Source: Photobacterium marinum (lineage in GTDB: Bacteria; Pseudomonadota; Gammaproteobacteria; Enterobacterales; Vibrionaceae). From it: a DNA stretch of 64,000 nucleotides. The translations under genes were made by a program, and so were the position numbers. The notes beneath the pieces are model-generated. The model was given only the letters and a program-made list of their open reading frames with translations. It was not told the DNA's origin and made no database searches. Below are positions 18,382 through 27,816 of this stretch, in pieces; position 1 is the first letter of the stretch; every line of letters starts with the position of its first letter. The DNA lies in NCBI RefSeq assembly GCF_000331515.1, contig NZ_AMZO01000019.1, positions 1 through 64,000 on the forward strand, given 5' to 3'.

Positions 18382-18397
18382 AGGGAAACGTTTGCAG
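18382..18397. promoter_or_regulatory. PurR-type (LacI family) operator, weak copy
   Basis: AGGGAAACGTTTGCAG shares the AAACGTTT core with the site at 18296-18311 and departs from the PurR consensus at two fixed positions. The centre-to-centre spacing of 86 bp, close to a whole number of helical turns, would allow a DNA loop. Confidence 0.45.
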
Positions 18398-18510
18398 TTT
18401 AGGGGGAGACTTTGCGACAATACACGCCCGCCGATTCCTGGTTTATTTGCCTTAGCTGTAATAAAGGCAAAAAATCGCAATAAAAAAGTCTACGAATTTT
18501 TGGAGCAGAC

Positions 18511-20523
18511 ATGTCTTCTCGTAACCATCTTTCAAACAAAGAGCTGGCTAATGCAATCCGTGCCCTGAGCATGGACGGTGTACAGCAGGCAAATTCTGGT
18601 CACCCGGGTGCCCCTATGGGTATGGCTGATATCGCTGAAGTACTATGGCGCAGCCACATGAACCACAACCCACAAAACCCACAGTGGGCTGATCGCGACC
18701 GTTTTATTTTGTCAAACGGCCACGGTTCTATGCTGATTTACTCTCTGCTGCACCTGACAGGTTATGAACTGTCTATCGATGACCTGAAGAATTTCCGTCA
18801 GCTTCACTCTAAAACGCCAGGCCACCCTGAATACGGTTACGCACCTGGCGTTGAAACGACTACTGGTCCTCTGGGTCAGGGTATCACTAACGCTGTTGGT
18901 ATGGCGATTGCTGAAAAAGCAATGGCAGATCAGTTCAACCGCGACGGTCACGACATCGTTGACCACTTCACATACGCGTTTATGGGCGACGGTTGTATGA
19001 TGGAAGGTATCTCGCACGAGGCATGTTCTCTGGCAGGTACTCTGGGTCTTGGCAAATTGATTGCTTTCTGGGATGACAATGGCATCTCTATCGACGGTGA
19101 AGTTGAAGGCTGGTTCACTGATGACACTGCTAAGCGTTTCGAAGCTTACGGTTGGCACGTAATCCCTGCTGTTGACGGTCACGACGCTGACGCTATCAAC
19201 GCAGCTATTGAAGCGGCGAAAGCAGAAACTGGTAAACCAACTCTGATCTGCTGTAAGACGATCATCGGCTTCGGTTCTCCAAACAAAGCCGGTTCTCACG
19301 ACTGTCACGGTGCTCCTCTGGGCGCTGAAGAAATCGCAGCGGCTCGTGAATTCCTTGGCTGGAGCCACGGTCCTTTCGAAGTTCCTGCAGACGTTTACGC
19401 TGAGTGGGATGCGAAAAAAGCGGGTGCGGCTAAAGAAGCAGCATGGGACGAGAAGTTTGCAGCATACGCAGCCGCTCACCCTGAACTGGCTGCTGAATTC
19501 AAGCGTCGTGTAAACAACGAGCTGCCAGAAAACTGGGAAGAAGCATCTAACGCTATCATTGCAGATCTTCAAGCAAACCCTGCGAACATCGCGTCTCGTA
19601 AAGCCTCTCAGAACTCACTGGAAGCATTCGGTAAGCTGCTGCCAGAATTCATGGGCGGCTCAGCTGACCTGGCACCATCGAACCTGACTATGTGGTCTGG
19701 CTCTAAGTCACTGACTGCTGATGATGCATCCGGTAACTACATCCACTACGGTGTACGTGAGTTCGGTATGACTGCAATCATCAACGGTATCGCACTACAC
19801 GGCGGTTTCGTACCATATGGTGCAACCTTCCTGATGTTCATGGAATACGCACGTAACGCAATGCGTATGGCTGCGCTGATGAAAGTGCAGAACATCCAAG
19901 TTTACACTCACGACTCAATCGGTCTGGGTGAAGATGGCCCGACTCACCAGCCTGTCGAGCAGATCGCATCTCTGCGCCTGACGCCAAACATGAGCACATG
20001 GCGTCCATGTGACCAGGTTGAATCTGCTATAGCATGGAAATTTGCTATCGAGCGTAAAGACGGCCCTACTTCTCTTATCTTCTCTCGCCAGAACCTAGCG
20101 CAGCAGGAGCGTAGCGAAGCTCAGGTTGCTGACATCGCTAAAGGTGGTTACATCCTGAAAGACTGCGAAGGCAAGCCAGAGCTGATCCTTATCGCAACCG
20201 GTTCTGAAGTTGAGCTGGCAACAGAAGCATACGCACAGCTGACTGCTGAAGGCCGCAAGGTTCGCGTAGTTTCTATGCCTGCGACTGACGTATTCGACAA
20301 GCAGGATGCCGCATACCGTGAAGCGGTTCTGCCATCTGACGTGACTGCACGTGTTGCTGTTGAAGCGGGTATCGCTGACTTCTGGTACAAGTACGTTGGT
20401 TTCGACGGCCGTATCATCGGTATGACTACTTTCGGTGAATCTGCACCGGCAGGCGAGCTGTTCAAGATGTTCGGTTTCACAACTGAAAACGTAGTGAACA
20501 CTGCAAAAGAGCTGCTGGCTTAA
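18511..20523 (+). CDS. tkt: Transketolase
   Basis: Thiamine-diphosphate enzyme of the non-oxidative pentose phosphate pathway, transferring two-carbon units between ketoses and aldoses. At 670 aa it is close to E. coli TktA (663). The N-terminal [19 protein letters not shown], the ThDP motif [14 protein letters not shown] and the pyrimidine-domain motif [17 protein letters not shown] are all present. Codon choice is strongly biased to major codons, as expected for high expression. A terminator follows, so epd has its own promoter. In many vibrios tkt precedes epd-pgk-fbaA in this way. Confidence 0.97.
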   Translation: MSSRNHLSNKELANAIRALSMDGVQQANSGHPGAPMGMADIAEVLWRSHMNHNPQNPQWADRDRFILSNGHGSMLIYSLLHLTGYELSIDDLKNFRQLHSKTPGHPEYGYAPGVETTTGPLGQGITNAVGMAIAEKAMADQFNRDGHDIVDHFTYAFMGDGCMMEGISHEACSLAGTLGLGKLIAFWDDNGISIDGEVEGWFTDDTAKRFEAYGWHVIPAVDGHDADAINAAIEAAKAETGKPTLICCKTIIGFGSPNKAGSHDCHGAPLGAEEIAAAREFLGWSHGPFEVPADVYAEWDAKKAGAAKEAAWDEKFAAYAAAHPELAAEFKRRVNNELPENWEEASNAIIADLQANPANIASRKASQNSLEAFGKLLPEFMGGSADLAPSNLTMWSGSKSLTADDASGNYIHYGVREFGMTAIINGIALHGGFVPYGATFLMFMEYARNAMRMAALMKVQNIQVYTHDSIGLGEDGPTHQPVEQIASLRLTPNMSTWRPCDQVESAIAWKFAIERKDGPTSLIFSRQNLAQQERSEAQVADIAKGGYILKDCEGKPELILIATGSEVELATEAYAQLTAEGRKVRVVSMPATDVFDKQDAAYREAVLPSDVTARVAVEAGIADFWYKYVGFDGRIIGMTTFGESAPAGELFKMFGFTTENVVNTAKELLA

Positions 20524-20570
20524 TCGGGAATCAGACCCGTTATAACTATTACGATTTATTTCGATGTATG

Positions 20571-20601
20571 AAAAAAAGGCCTCAGCAAGAGGCCTTTTTT
20601 T
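20571..20601 (+). terminator. Rho-independent terminator after tkt
   Basis: AGGCCTC (20577-20583) pairs with GAGGCCT (20589-20595), flanked by seven A before and seven T after, so the stem can extend. Confidence 0.92.
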
Positions 20602-20705
20602 GCTGAAAATGCGATGTACATCACCTTTTCTCCTCTAACCCTCCGCTGAAGTGAGTACCGGTTTTTGTATTTATCATATTGATTTGTAATTATTTTTAAC
20701 AATCG

Positions 20706-20721
20706 GGTGATAGGGGTCACA
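20706..20721. promoter_or_regulatory. Candidate CRP site upstream of epd
   Basis: GGTGA-N6-TCACA matches the CRP core TGTGA-N6-TCACA at nine of ten positions. It lies about 47 bases upstream of the start expected from the extended -10 box at 20749. CRP regulates epd-pgk in E. coli, which supports the idea. Confidence 0.6.
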
Positions 20722-20745
20722 ATTAAGGTGATTCTCTGCTTGGCT

Positions 20746-20754
20746 TGGTATACA
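20746..20754 (+). promoter_or_regulatory. Extended -10 promoter for epd
   Basis: TGG followed by TATACA gives an extended -10 element 33 bases before the epd ATG. No good -35 box sits 17 bases upstream, which fits an activator-dependent promoter and the CRP-like site nearby. Confidence 0.5.
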
Positions 20755-20786
20755 CTAACGCGGCTTAGTAAATATGTAGCACGGAT

Positions 20787-21830
20787 ATGACACTAAAAGT
20801 CGCAATTAATGGATTCGGCCGTATCGGACGCAGTGTGCTTCGCGCGCTGTATGAAAGCGGCAAAAATCATCAAATCAACGTCGTGGCAGTCAACGAACTG
20901 GCTGAGCCTGAAGCAATGGCTCACCTGTTGCAGTACGATACCAGCCACGGGCGTTTCCAGAAGCCTGTCAGCCATGACCAGGAGCACCTTTTTATCGCTC
21001 ATGGAAATGGTGACAAAGACTCTATCCGGATTCTGCATCAACCAGACCTTAGCCTTCTGCCGTGGAAAGACCTGGATGTCGACATTGTTCTCGACTGTAC
21101 CGGTATTTACGGTTCAAGGGCCGACGGCGAAGCGCATATCAGCGCTGGTGCCGGAAAGGTTTTGTTTTCCCATCCGGGTGCCAATGATATCGACAACACC
21201 ATTATCTATGGTGTGAACCATGAGTCGCTCAAGTCTGAGCACCGCATTGTCTCGAATGGTTCGTGTACTACCAACTGTATTGTTCCTGTTATTAAGGTTT
21301 TGGATGAGACCTTCGGTATCGAATCCGGCACTATCACTACAATTCACTCAGCAATGAATGACCAGCAGGTCATTGACGCCTACCACACTGATTTACGTCG
21401 CACCCGCGCAGCTAGCCAGTCAATTATTCCCGTTGATACTAAACTTCATCTTGGTATCGGTCGTATTTTTCCGAAATTTTCTGACAAATTTGAAGCTATT
21501 TCTGTGCGTGTTCCGACAATAAATGTCACAGCAATGGATTTAAGTGTCACAGTTAAAACAAATGTGAAAGTTAATGACATAAATCAATCACTGGCAGAGG
21601 CGTCTCGTTGTACATTAGCTGGCATAGTTGATTACACCGATGCACCACTTGTTTCAATCGACTTCAATCACGATCCCCATAGCGCGATTGTTGACGGCAC
21701 CCAGACTCGGGTTAGTAATCAGCACCTGATCAAGATGTTGGTGTGGTGTGATAATGAATGGGGATTTGCCAACCGAATGTTAGATACGGCGTTGGCAATG
21801 CACAAAACCAGTGCAGAAGAACAGCTGTAA
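20787..21830 (+). CDS. epd: D-erythrose-4-phosphate dehydrogenase
   Basis: NAD-dependent GAPDH-family enzyme oxidising erythrose 4-phosphate to 4-phosphoerythronate for pyridoxal phosphate synthesis. The 347-aa protein has the Rossmann start [20 protein letters not shown], the catalytic Cys160 in SNGSCTTNC and the C-terminal [26 protein letters not shown] and the long insertion around residues 60-90 distinguish Epd from GAPDH proper. pgk starts 79 bp downstream, making the epd-pgk-fbaA cluster known from E. coli. pdxJ, a later step of the PLP pathway, is also in this window. Confidence 0.95.
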   Translation: MTLKVAINGFGRIGRSVLRALYESGKNHQINVVAVNELAEPEAMAHLLQYDTSHGRFQKPVSHDQEHLFIAHGNGDKDSIRILHQPDLSLLPWKDLDVDIVLDCTGIYGSRADGEAHISAGAGKVLFSHPGANDIDNTIIYGVNHESLKSEHRIVSNGSCTTNCIVPVIKVLDETFGIESGTITTIHSAMNDQQVIDAYHTDLRRTRAASQSIIPVDTKLHLGIGRIFPKFSDKFEAISVRVPTINVTAMDLSVTVKTNVKVNDINQSLAEASRCTLAGIVDYTDAPLVSIDFNHDPHSAIVDGTQTRVSNQHLIKMLVWCDNEWGFANRMLDTALAMHKTSAEEQL

Positions 21831-21909
21831 GAATTATGGGGCCGGGCAGTGAAGCCGGGCCGACAAAAGAACTTTGACTTTAAATTAATCAATGTTGAGA
21901 GGACAAACC

Positions 21910-23073
21910 ATGTCTGTAATCAAGATGACTGATCTGGACCTTGCAGGTAAACGCGTATTTATCCGTGCTGACCTAAACGTGCCAGTAAAAGACGGTAAAG
22001 TAACTTCTGATGCACGTATCCTTGCATCTCTTCCAACTATCAAGCACTGCCTGGAAGCTGGTGCAAAAGTAATGGTTACTTCTCACCTGGGTCGTCCGAC
22101 TGAAGGCGAGTACGCAGAAGAGTTCTCTCTACAGCCTGTTGTTAACTACCTGAACGATGCACTAGATTGCGAAGTTAAACTAGCTAAAGACTACCTTGAC
22201 GGTATCGAACTGAACGCTGGTGAGCTGGTTGTTCTTGAAAACGTTCGCTTCAACAAAGGCGAGAAGAAGAACGAAGAAGAGCTGTCTAAGAAGTACGCTG
22301 CACTGTGTGACATCTTCGTAATGGATGCATTCGGTACGGCTCACCGTGCTCAGGCATCTACTCACGGTGTTGGTATGAACGCACCTGTAGCTTGTGCTGG
22401 TCCTCTGCTGGCTAACGAGCTGGACGCACTAGGTAAAGCAATGGACAAGCCTGCTCGTCCAATGGTTGCAATCGTTGGTGGTTCTAAAGTTTCTACTAAG
22501 CTGACTGTTCTTGAGTCTCTGTCTAAAGTTGCTGACCAGCTAGTAGTTGGCGGTGGTATTGCAAACACATTCATCGCAGCTGCAGGCCACAATGTTGGTA
22601 AATCTCTGTACGAAGCTGATCTGGTAGATACTGCTAAGAAGCTGATGGACGAGTGTGCAATCCCTGTTGCAACTGACGTAGCGTGTGCAAAAGCATTCGA
22701 CGAAAACGCAGAAGCAGAAATCAAGCACGTTTCTGAAGTTCAGGACGACGACATGATCTTCGACCTGGGTCCTGAGTCAACTGAAGCTCTGGCTAAAATC
22801 CTGAAAGATGCGAAAACTATCCTTTGGAATGGTCCTGTAGGCGTATTCGAATTCAAGAACTTCGAAGCGGGTACAGCAGGTATCTCTAAAGCTATCGCAG
22901 AATCTGAAGGTTTCTCTGTTGCTGGTGGTGGTGACACTCTGGCTGCAATCGACAAGTTCGGTATCAAGGCTGACGTTTCTTACATCTCTACAGGTGGCGG
23001 TGCGTTCCTTGAGTTCGTTGAAGGCAAGGTTCTTCCTGCCGTTGCTATGCTTGAAGAGCGTGCAAAAGCTTAA
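21910..23073 (+). CDS. pgk: Phosphoglycerate kinase
   Basis: Glycolytic kinase making ATP and 3-phosphoglycerate from 1,3-bisphosphoglycerate. The ATG at 21910 (GAGAGG upstream) gives 387 aa, equal to E. coli. Family blocks are [26 protein letters not shown], the hinge region [27 protein letters not shown] and the ATP-site GGGDTLAAI. Codon use is highly biased. A second hairpin-separated gene, fbaA, follows 145 bp on. An in-frame ATG at 21892 would add six residues and is less likely. Confidence 0.98.
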   Translation: MSVIKMTDLDLAGKRVFIRADLNVPVKDGKVTSDARILASLPTIKHCLEAGAKVMVTSHLGRPTEGEYAEEFSLQPVVNYLNDALDCEVKLAKDYLDGIELNAGELVVLENVRFNKGEKKNEEELSKKYAALCDIFVMDAFGTAHRAQASTHGVGMNAPVACAGPLLANELDALGKAMDKPARPMVAIVGGSKVSTKLTVLESLSKVADQLVVGGGIANTFIAAAGHNVGKSLYEADLVDTAKKLMDECAIPVATDVACAKAFDENAEAEIKHVSEVQDDDMIFDLGPESTEALAKILKDAKTILWNGPVGVFEFKNFEAGTAGISKAIAESEGFSVAGGGDTLAAIDKFGIKADVSYISTGGGAFLEFVEGKVLPAVAMLEERAKA

Positions 23074-23086
23074 TTGATTGACAGTG

Positions 23087-23104
23087 CGGGAGCTTAGGCT
23101 CCCG
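23087..23104 (+). other. Intercistronic hairpin between pgk and fbaA
   Basis: CGGGAGC (23087-23093) pairs with GCTCCCG (23098-23104) over a TTAG loop, starting 14 bases after the pgk stop. There is no T run. A stabilising or processing role at the end of the pgk message is more likely than termination. Confidence 0.55.
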
Positions 23105-23218
23105 TGCATTAATTGTTTGTTAAACAGATCAAGTTTTTATAGAATGCTTGGCCGAAAGCAAACGATTGCAAAAGATTTCATTTTACATACAGACTACAAG
23201 GCAAATAGGACTATTGTT

Positions 23219-24295
23219 ATGTCTAAGATCTTCGATTTCGTAAAACCAGGCGTTATCTCTGGTGACGACGTACAGAAAGTATTTGAAGTTGCAAAAGAAA
23301 ACAACTTCGCACTTCCTGCAGTTAACTGTGTAGGTACTGACTCTGTAAACGGTGTACTAGAAGCTGCTGCTAAAGTTAAAGCGCCAGTTATCGTTCAGTT
23401 CTCTAACGGTGGTGCTGCTTTCTTCGCTGGTAAAGGTCTAAAACTTGAAGGTCAGGAAGCTCAAATCCTAGGTGCTGTTGCAGGCGCTAAATACGTTCAC
23501 GCTGTAGCTGAATCTTACGGTGTACCTGTTATCCTTCACACTGACCACGCTGCGAAGAAACTACTTCCATGGATCGACGGTCTGTTGGACGCTGGCGAGA
23601 AGTACTTCGCTGAAACTGGTAAGCCTCTGTTCTCTTCTCACATGATCGATCTGTCTGAAGAGTCTCTGGAAGAAAACATCGAAATCTCAGCTAAGTACCT
23701 TGAGCGTATGGCTAAGATGGGCATGACTCTGGAAATCGAACTGGGTTGTACTGGTGGTGAAGAAGATGGCGTAGACAACTCTGATATGGATCAGTCTGAG
23801 CTGTACACTTCTCCAGAAGACGTTGCTTACGCATACGAGAAACTAAACGCTGTTAGCCCACGTTTCACTATCGCTGCTTCTTTCGGTAACGTACACGGTG
23901 TATACAAGCCAGGTAACGTTGTACTGACTCCAACAATCCTACGTGACTCTCAGGCATACTGTGCAGAGAAGTTCGGTATTGCACCAAACGCTCTGAACTT
24001 CGTATTCCACGGTGGTTCTGGTTCAACTGAAGCAGAAATCCAAGAGTCTATTGGTTACGGTGTTATCAAAATGAACATCGATACTGATACTCAGTGGGCT
24101 ACTTGGGACGGTATCCGTCAGTTCGAAGCTGACAACCACGATTACCTACAGGGTCAAATCGGTAACCCAACTGGTGAAGACGCGCCTAACAAGAAGTACT
24201 ACGATCCACGCGTATGGCTACGTGCTGGTCAGGCTTCTATGGTTGCTCGTCTTGAGAAAGCATTCGCTGACCTTAACGCAATCGACGTACTGTAA
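23219..24295 (+). CDS. fbaA: Class II fructose-bisphosphate aldolase
   Basis: Zinc-dependent aldolase splitting fructose 1,6-bisphosphate. The start at 23219 (MSKIFDFVKPGVISGDDV) gives 358 aa, against 359 in E. coli. The longer frame from 23078 runs through the intergenic hairpin and is not conserved. Zinc ligands and active site are visible in ILHTDHAAKK, ELGCTGGEEDGVDN, FGNVHGVYKPGNV and FVFHGGSGSTEAEI. Codon bias is extreme, as for a very highly expressed gene. A strong terminator closes the cluster. Confidence 0.98.
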   Translation: MSKIFDFVKPGVISGDDVQKVFEVAKENNFALPAVNCVGTDSVNGVLEAAAKVKAPVIVQFSNGGAAFFAGKGLKLEGQEAQILGAVAGAKYVHAVAESYGVPVILHTDHAAKKLLPWIDGLLDAGEKYFAETGKPLFSSHMIDLSEESLEENIEISAKYLERMAKMGMTLEIELGCTGGEEDGVDNSDMDQSELYTSPEDVAYAYEKLNAVSPRFTIAASFGNVHGVYKPGNVVLTPTILRDSQAYCAEKFGIAPNALNFVFHGGSGSTEAEIQESIGYGVIKMNIDTDTQWATWDGIRQFEADNHDYLQGQIGNPTGEDAPNKKYYDPRVWLRAGQASMVARLEKAFADLNAIDVL

Positions 24296-24330
24296 TTAGT
24301 TCGTTAACCGCGTAAGCGAAAACAGTTTGA

Positions 24331-24359
24331 AAAAGCCCGCTTTTGCGGGCTTTTTTTTT
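24331..24359 (+). terminator. Rho-independent terminator after fbaA
   Basis: AAAAGCCCGC (24331-24340), loop TTTT, GCGGGCTTTT (24345-24354) and a run of nine T. Confidence 0.95.
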
Positions 24360-24506
24360 GCCTGTAGTTCACGGATGAAAGCATCAGCTTGCTAATTAAT
24401 TGGTATCTGTATTAGCCAGAGGTATTATTTTACAGGTATAAATTGCGGCTGAAGGCGAGCATCGCTTGGCCAAACATAACAACAATGGAAAGAGAGAAAA
24501 TAAAGT

Positions 24507-25391
24507 ATGACTGAGAGTGTTGCGGAGACCGTGGTTGAAACCATTAAGGATAATGAGTTGACCACTGGCGTTCTGAATGCCGGAGAATGGGTTGCTGACA
24601 ATCAGGAGTTGTTGATCCAGTATGGGGTGAATATCATTTCAGCCTTGCTGATCCTGTTTATCGGTAACTTAGTGGTTAAAGCCATTGCCAATGGCGTCGC
24701 GAAAGTGCTGCGTAAAAAGCAAATGGATGATGCCGTTGTCGAATTCCTGCATTCGCTGGTGCGTTACCTGCTGTTTGTTATCGTATTGATTGCAGCATTA
24801 GGGCGTGTCGGTGTGCAGACGGCTTCTGTGGTTGCCGTGATCGGTGCCGCCGGTTTGGCTGTCGGCCTGGCTTTACAGGGCTCACTGTCAAACTTTGCAG
24901 CCGGTGTTTTGATTGTGGGCTTTCGTCCGTTTAAATCCGGTGATTATGTCGAAATTGGCGGGGTGTCCGGTTCGGTGGAGTCAATTCAGGTATTCTCAAC
25001 AATCCTGAATACCCCGGATAACAAAATGGTCGTGGTGCCTAATGCTGCTGTGATTGGCGGGCCTATTACTAACTACTCTCGTCATAAAACCCGTCGTATC
25101 GATTTGGTGATCGGGGTTTCTTATGATGCCGACCTGAAGCATACTAAGGAAGTGTTGACTCGAGTGATTGAAGCGGATGACCGTATTCTGAAAGATCCGG
25201 CCCCGACAGTTGGCGTGCTGGCTCTGGCTGATTCTTCTGTGAACTTTGCTGTGCGTCCTTGGGTAAAAACGTCTGACTACTGGGGTGTTTATTTTGATTT
25301 GATGCAGGCGATTAAAGAAGAGCTGGATAAAGAAAACATTGGCATTCCTTATCCGCAGATGGATGTGCATCTCAACAAAATCGACGGCTAA
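24507..25391 (+). CDS. mscS: Small-conductance mechanosensitive channel MscS
   Basis: Inner-membrane heptameric channel that opens on osmotic downshock. The 294-aa protein (286 in E. coli) has three membrane segments in the first 130 residues. The pore-lining third helix VGAQ-like segment reads SVVAVIGAAGLAVGLALQG and continues into SLSNFAAGVLI, nearly identical to E. coli. The cytoplasmic beta domain (GDYVEIGGVSGSVESIQ) and the C-terminal IGIPYPQMDVH are intact. It is followed by a terminator and stands downstream of fbaA, as in E. coli. Confidence 0.96.
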   Translation: MTESVAETVVETIKDNELTTGVLNAGEWVADNQELLIQYGVNIISALLILFIGNLVVKAIANGVAKVLRKKQMDDAVVEFLHSLVRYLLFVIVLIAALGRVGVQTASVVAVIGAAGLAVGLALQGSLSNFAAGVLIVGFRPFKSGDYVEIGGVSGSVESIQVFSTILNTPDNKMVVVPNAAVIGGPITNYSRHKTRRIDLVIGVSYDADLKHTKEVLTRVIEADDRILKDPAPTVGVLALADSSVNFAVRPWVKTSDYWGVYFDLMQAIKEELDKENIGIPYPQMDVHLNKIDG

Positions 25392-25413
25392 CCAAGCTGA
25401 TTGAACATAAAAG

Positions 25414-25440
25414 AAATGGAGCTATGCGGCTCCATTTTTT
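25414..25440. terminator. Terminator between mscS and the convergent YbaK-type gene
   Basis: AAATGGAGC (25414-25422) pairs with GCTCCATTT (25429-25437), T run to 25440. A-rich sequence on the other side could serve the minus strand. Confidence 0.8.
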
Positions 25441-25466
25441 ATCTGGTTTATCAGGAATGCTGAGGT

Positions 25467-25988
25467 TTATACCTGTTCGGCTTCTTTTTCCGGCAGCATG
25501 ATAACGGTGTTTGGCATGGCTTCCAGTAGCGTCATCAGGGATGAAGATGCGAAAGCAAAAGTGAAATCTGGTTTACCCGGTGTGAACATCAGTTCCGGAT
25601 AGCTGAAAACAATAGGATCAACCAAGACTTTAACTTCTTCCGGCAGGGCGAATGGACATACCGCACCAGGTTTGCAGCCAATTGCCTCGATCATTTCTTC
25701 ATTACTGCACACTGAAACTCGTTTGCCTAGCAGCTGTTTGACCAGCTTGCTGTCAAGGCGGCTGTCACGATGGGTCAGCAGAAGGCAGTGTCCGCCTCCT
25801 TTGATTTTCATAAACAGGCTTTTGGTCGGCGCTGCTGTCCAGCCCAGCTCTTTAGCGATGCGGGCATCGGTCTCGAAGTCGAGAATAGGTTCATGTTGCC
25901 AGGACTGGTAGTCAACGCCGGTTTGGCTGAACAGCGTTAAATTTTGCTGATAGATAGCTTCTAAGGAAGCGGTGGATGCTTTAACCAA
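25467..25988 (-). CDS. YbaK/ProX-type aminoacyl-tRNA deacylase domain protein
   Basis: A protein of the YbaK/ProX editing-domain superfamily, which hydrolyses mischarged aminoacyl-tRNAs. Motifs are APTKSLFMKIKGGGHCLLLTH with the conserved lysine, and GCKPGAVCPFAL, the G-x-x-P-G-x-x-x-P-F loop of the family. I place the start at a TTG (25988) because GGGAG lies seven bases before it. This gives 173 aa and an eight-base overlap with the end of argO, suggesting coupled translation. A longer frame from 26027 would extend 47 bases into argO. The substrate tRNA cannot be read from sequence. Confidence 0.8.
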   Translation of the reverse strand: MVKASTASLEAIYQQNLTLFSQTGVDYQSWQHEPILDFETDARIAKELGWTAAPTKSLFMKIKGGGHCLLLTHRDSRLDSKLVKQLLGKRVSVCSNEEMIEAIGCKPGAVCPFALPEEVKVLVDPIVFSYPELMFTPGKPDFTFAFASSSLMTLLEAMPNTVIMLPEKEAEQV

Positions 25989-26613
25989 GGTGAGTCTCCC
26001 ATAAACCGTGCGCCAAGTGGGCTGCAATAAAGAACATCATAGCGGCAACAAGACAATCAATCGTCCTTTTTACCCGAGGTTTTGATAGTGTTGGCCCCAG
26101 CTTGGCAGCACCAATCGATAGGCTGTAAAACCAGACAAATGATGCCATGATAGTGCCGACGGCAAATGCGATACGCTCGTGCCCCTCGAACTGGCCGCCG
26201 ATAGAACCCAGTATAACCACAGTATCTAAGTACAAATGTGGGTTAAGTACTGTTACGGCAAGTGCGCCTAAAATGACCGCTCGTCGGCCCCGGGCCATGA
26301 CTTCTTTCTGTTCTTCCTGGTGGCTTGCTGAGGCCAGGGCGCTTTTCAGTGACATGAACCCATAAATGCTGAGGAAGGCAATGCCACCAAGGGTGACGCA
26401 TAGCAATAAGGTTTCGTTGCTGGACAGCAGAGCACCACCGCCAAAGATACCAAGGCTGATAAAGATAACATCGCAGATACTGCAGACGGTGGCTGTCGTT
26501 AGGTGATGGTGACGTTTAATCCCTTGATTCAGTACATAGGCATTTTGTGCACCGATCGGAATGATCATGCTGGCTCCAAGACCAAACCCTTGTAATAGCG
26601 GCCAAAGACTCAT
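25981..26613 (-). CDS. argO: Arginine exporter ArgO (LysE/ArgO family)
   Basis: Inner-membrane exporter of arginine (and lysine or canavanine) with about six hydrophobic helices in 210 aa. The family start FGLGASMIIPIGAQNAYVLNQGIKR and the VLNPHLYLDTVVILGSIG motif identify it. It is divergent from argP, whose product activates argO in E. coli when arginine is plentiful, so the same control is likely here. The C terminus overlaps the YbaK-type gene by eight bases. Confidence 0.93.
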   Translation of the reverse strand: MSLWPLLQGFGLGASMIIPIGAQNAYVLNQGIKRHHHLTTATVCSICDVIFISLGIFGGGALLSSNETLLLCVTLGGIAFLSIYGFMSLKSALASASHQEEQKEVMARGRRAVILGALAVTVLNPHLYLDTVVILGSIGGQFEGHERIAFAVGTIMASFVWFYSLSIGAAKLGPTLSKPRVKRTIDCLVAAMMFFIAAHLAHGLWETHLG

Positions 26614-26675
26614 TGTTGCTGTGTTCCTTATTCTTGTTTTTACTTTAAAAAGTGTCTGATGGCATAAGCTTAGTT

Positions 26676-26705
26676 TTGACGGTAGGATTAAGTAAAACTA
26701 ATAAT
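26676..26705 (+). promoter_or_regulatory. Candidate argP promoter
   Basis: -35 TTGACG (26676-26681), an 18-base spacer and -10 AATAAT (26700-26705) in the 134-bp divergent argO/argP region. The AT-rich tract also should hold the ArgP binding site for argO, which I cannot delimit. Confidence 0.5.
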
Positions 26706-26747
26706 TTTTATCTATCATAAGTTTGTCTAATAAAGCAGGGAGGCGGA

Positions 26748-27644
26748 ATGCGAGGGCTGGATTATCGTTGGGTTGAGGCGTTAGATGCTGTGATCAGCCA
26801 GCGGGGGTTTGAACGGGCGGCTGAGTATTTGTGTATTACCCAATCAGCGGTTTCCCAGCGGATTAAACAGCTGGAAAAGCTGATGGCGCAACCTATGCTG
26901 GTTAGGGATCAGCCGCCAAGGCCAACACCTGCCGGCCAGAAAGTCTTGGGGCTATATCGCCGGGTCCGTTTGCTGGAGCAGGAATTGTTGCCGGAAGTGA
27001 TCCCGGATGACTGTAGTCAGCCACTGTCTGTATCCCTGGCGATCAACGCTGACAGCCTTGCGACCTGGTTATTGCCAGCGATCAGTCCGCTGCTTAAATC
27101 ACGACGTATAGAACTCAATTTGTTGGTTGAAGATGAGATTCGAACGCTGGATAAGCTGCGTAGCGGGGAAGCTGTTGGTGCGATCAGTATGGAGTCGGAA
27201 CCGTTGCCGGGATGTGTCGCTGACTATCTGGGCCGGGTTGATTATTTGTGTGTTGCCAGCCCTGAATTTGCCCGGAAGTATTTTGCTGATGGGGTCAAGC
27301 GCGAGAGCCTGCTTGCTGCGCCGGGGGTTGCGTTCGATCAGCATGATGATATGCATGAACGTTTTGTTCATCAGCACTTTAATTTGCCGCCCGGCAGTGT
27401 AATGAAACATACGGTGAGATCATCAGAAGCTTTTGTCAGGGTGGCGGTGGAGGGGATTGCCTATTGTCTGATCCCAAGGGTACAGATCCAGGAGGAGCTT
27501 GCCAGCGGACAATTAGTTAACCTGATCCCTGAAGTTTTCCTGACCCGACGGATGTACTGGCACCACTGGGCGCTGGAAAGCGGGGTGCTAAGTGAATTGT
27601 CACAACTGTTGATCAGTCATGCCCAGGATGTATTGCCACAGTAA
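26748..27644 (+). CDS. argP: LysR-type regulator ArgP (IciA)
   Basis: LysR-family regulator that senses arginine and lysine and controls argO and other amino-acid genes. The 298-aa length is typical. The N-terminal winged helix is [40 protein letters not shown] (residues 4-43). The [14 protein letters not shown] segment and the C-terminal [12 protein letters not shown] are characteristic of ArgP rather than other LysR members. A strong GGGAGG precedes the ATG. It is divergent from its probable target argO. Confidence 0.94.
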   Translation: MRGLDYRWVEALDAVISQRGFERAAEYLCITQSAVSQRIKQLEKLMAQPMLVRDQPPRPTPAGQKVLGLYRRVRLLEQELLPEVIPDDCSQPLSVSLAINADSLATWLLPAISPLLKSRRIELNLLVEDEIRTLDKLRSGEAVGAISMESEPLPGCVADYLGRVDYLCVASPEFARKYFADGVKRESLLAAPGVAFDQHDDMHERFVHQHFNLPPGSVMKHTVRSSEAFVRVAVEGIAYCLIPRVQIQEELASGQLVNLIPEVFLTRRMYWHHWALESGVLSELSQLLISHAQDVLPQ

Positions 27645-27816
27645 ACTTTGTCTTTAGTAGATCCAGCTTTTATCTCAAGGGAGGAGAGGGCTGTTGATAG
27701 AAGATGAAATAAAACAATGTGCGATATATTTTTTCTCAACCGGGATATTTTGACGTTTGTTGTTGTCGAATGGGACATCAGGCTTTTTCGCCACTATAAC
27801 CAAACAGGATAATCTT

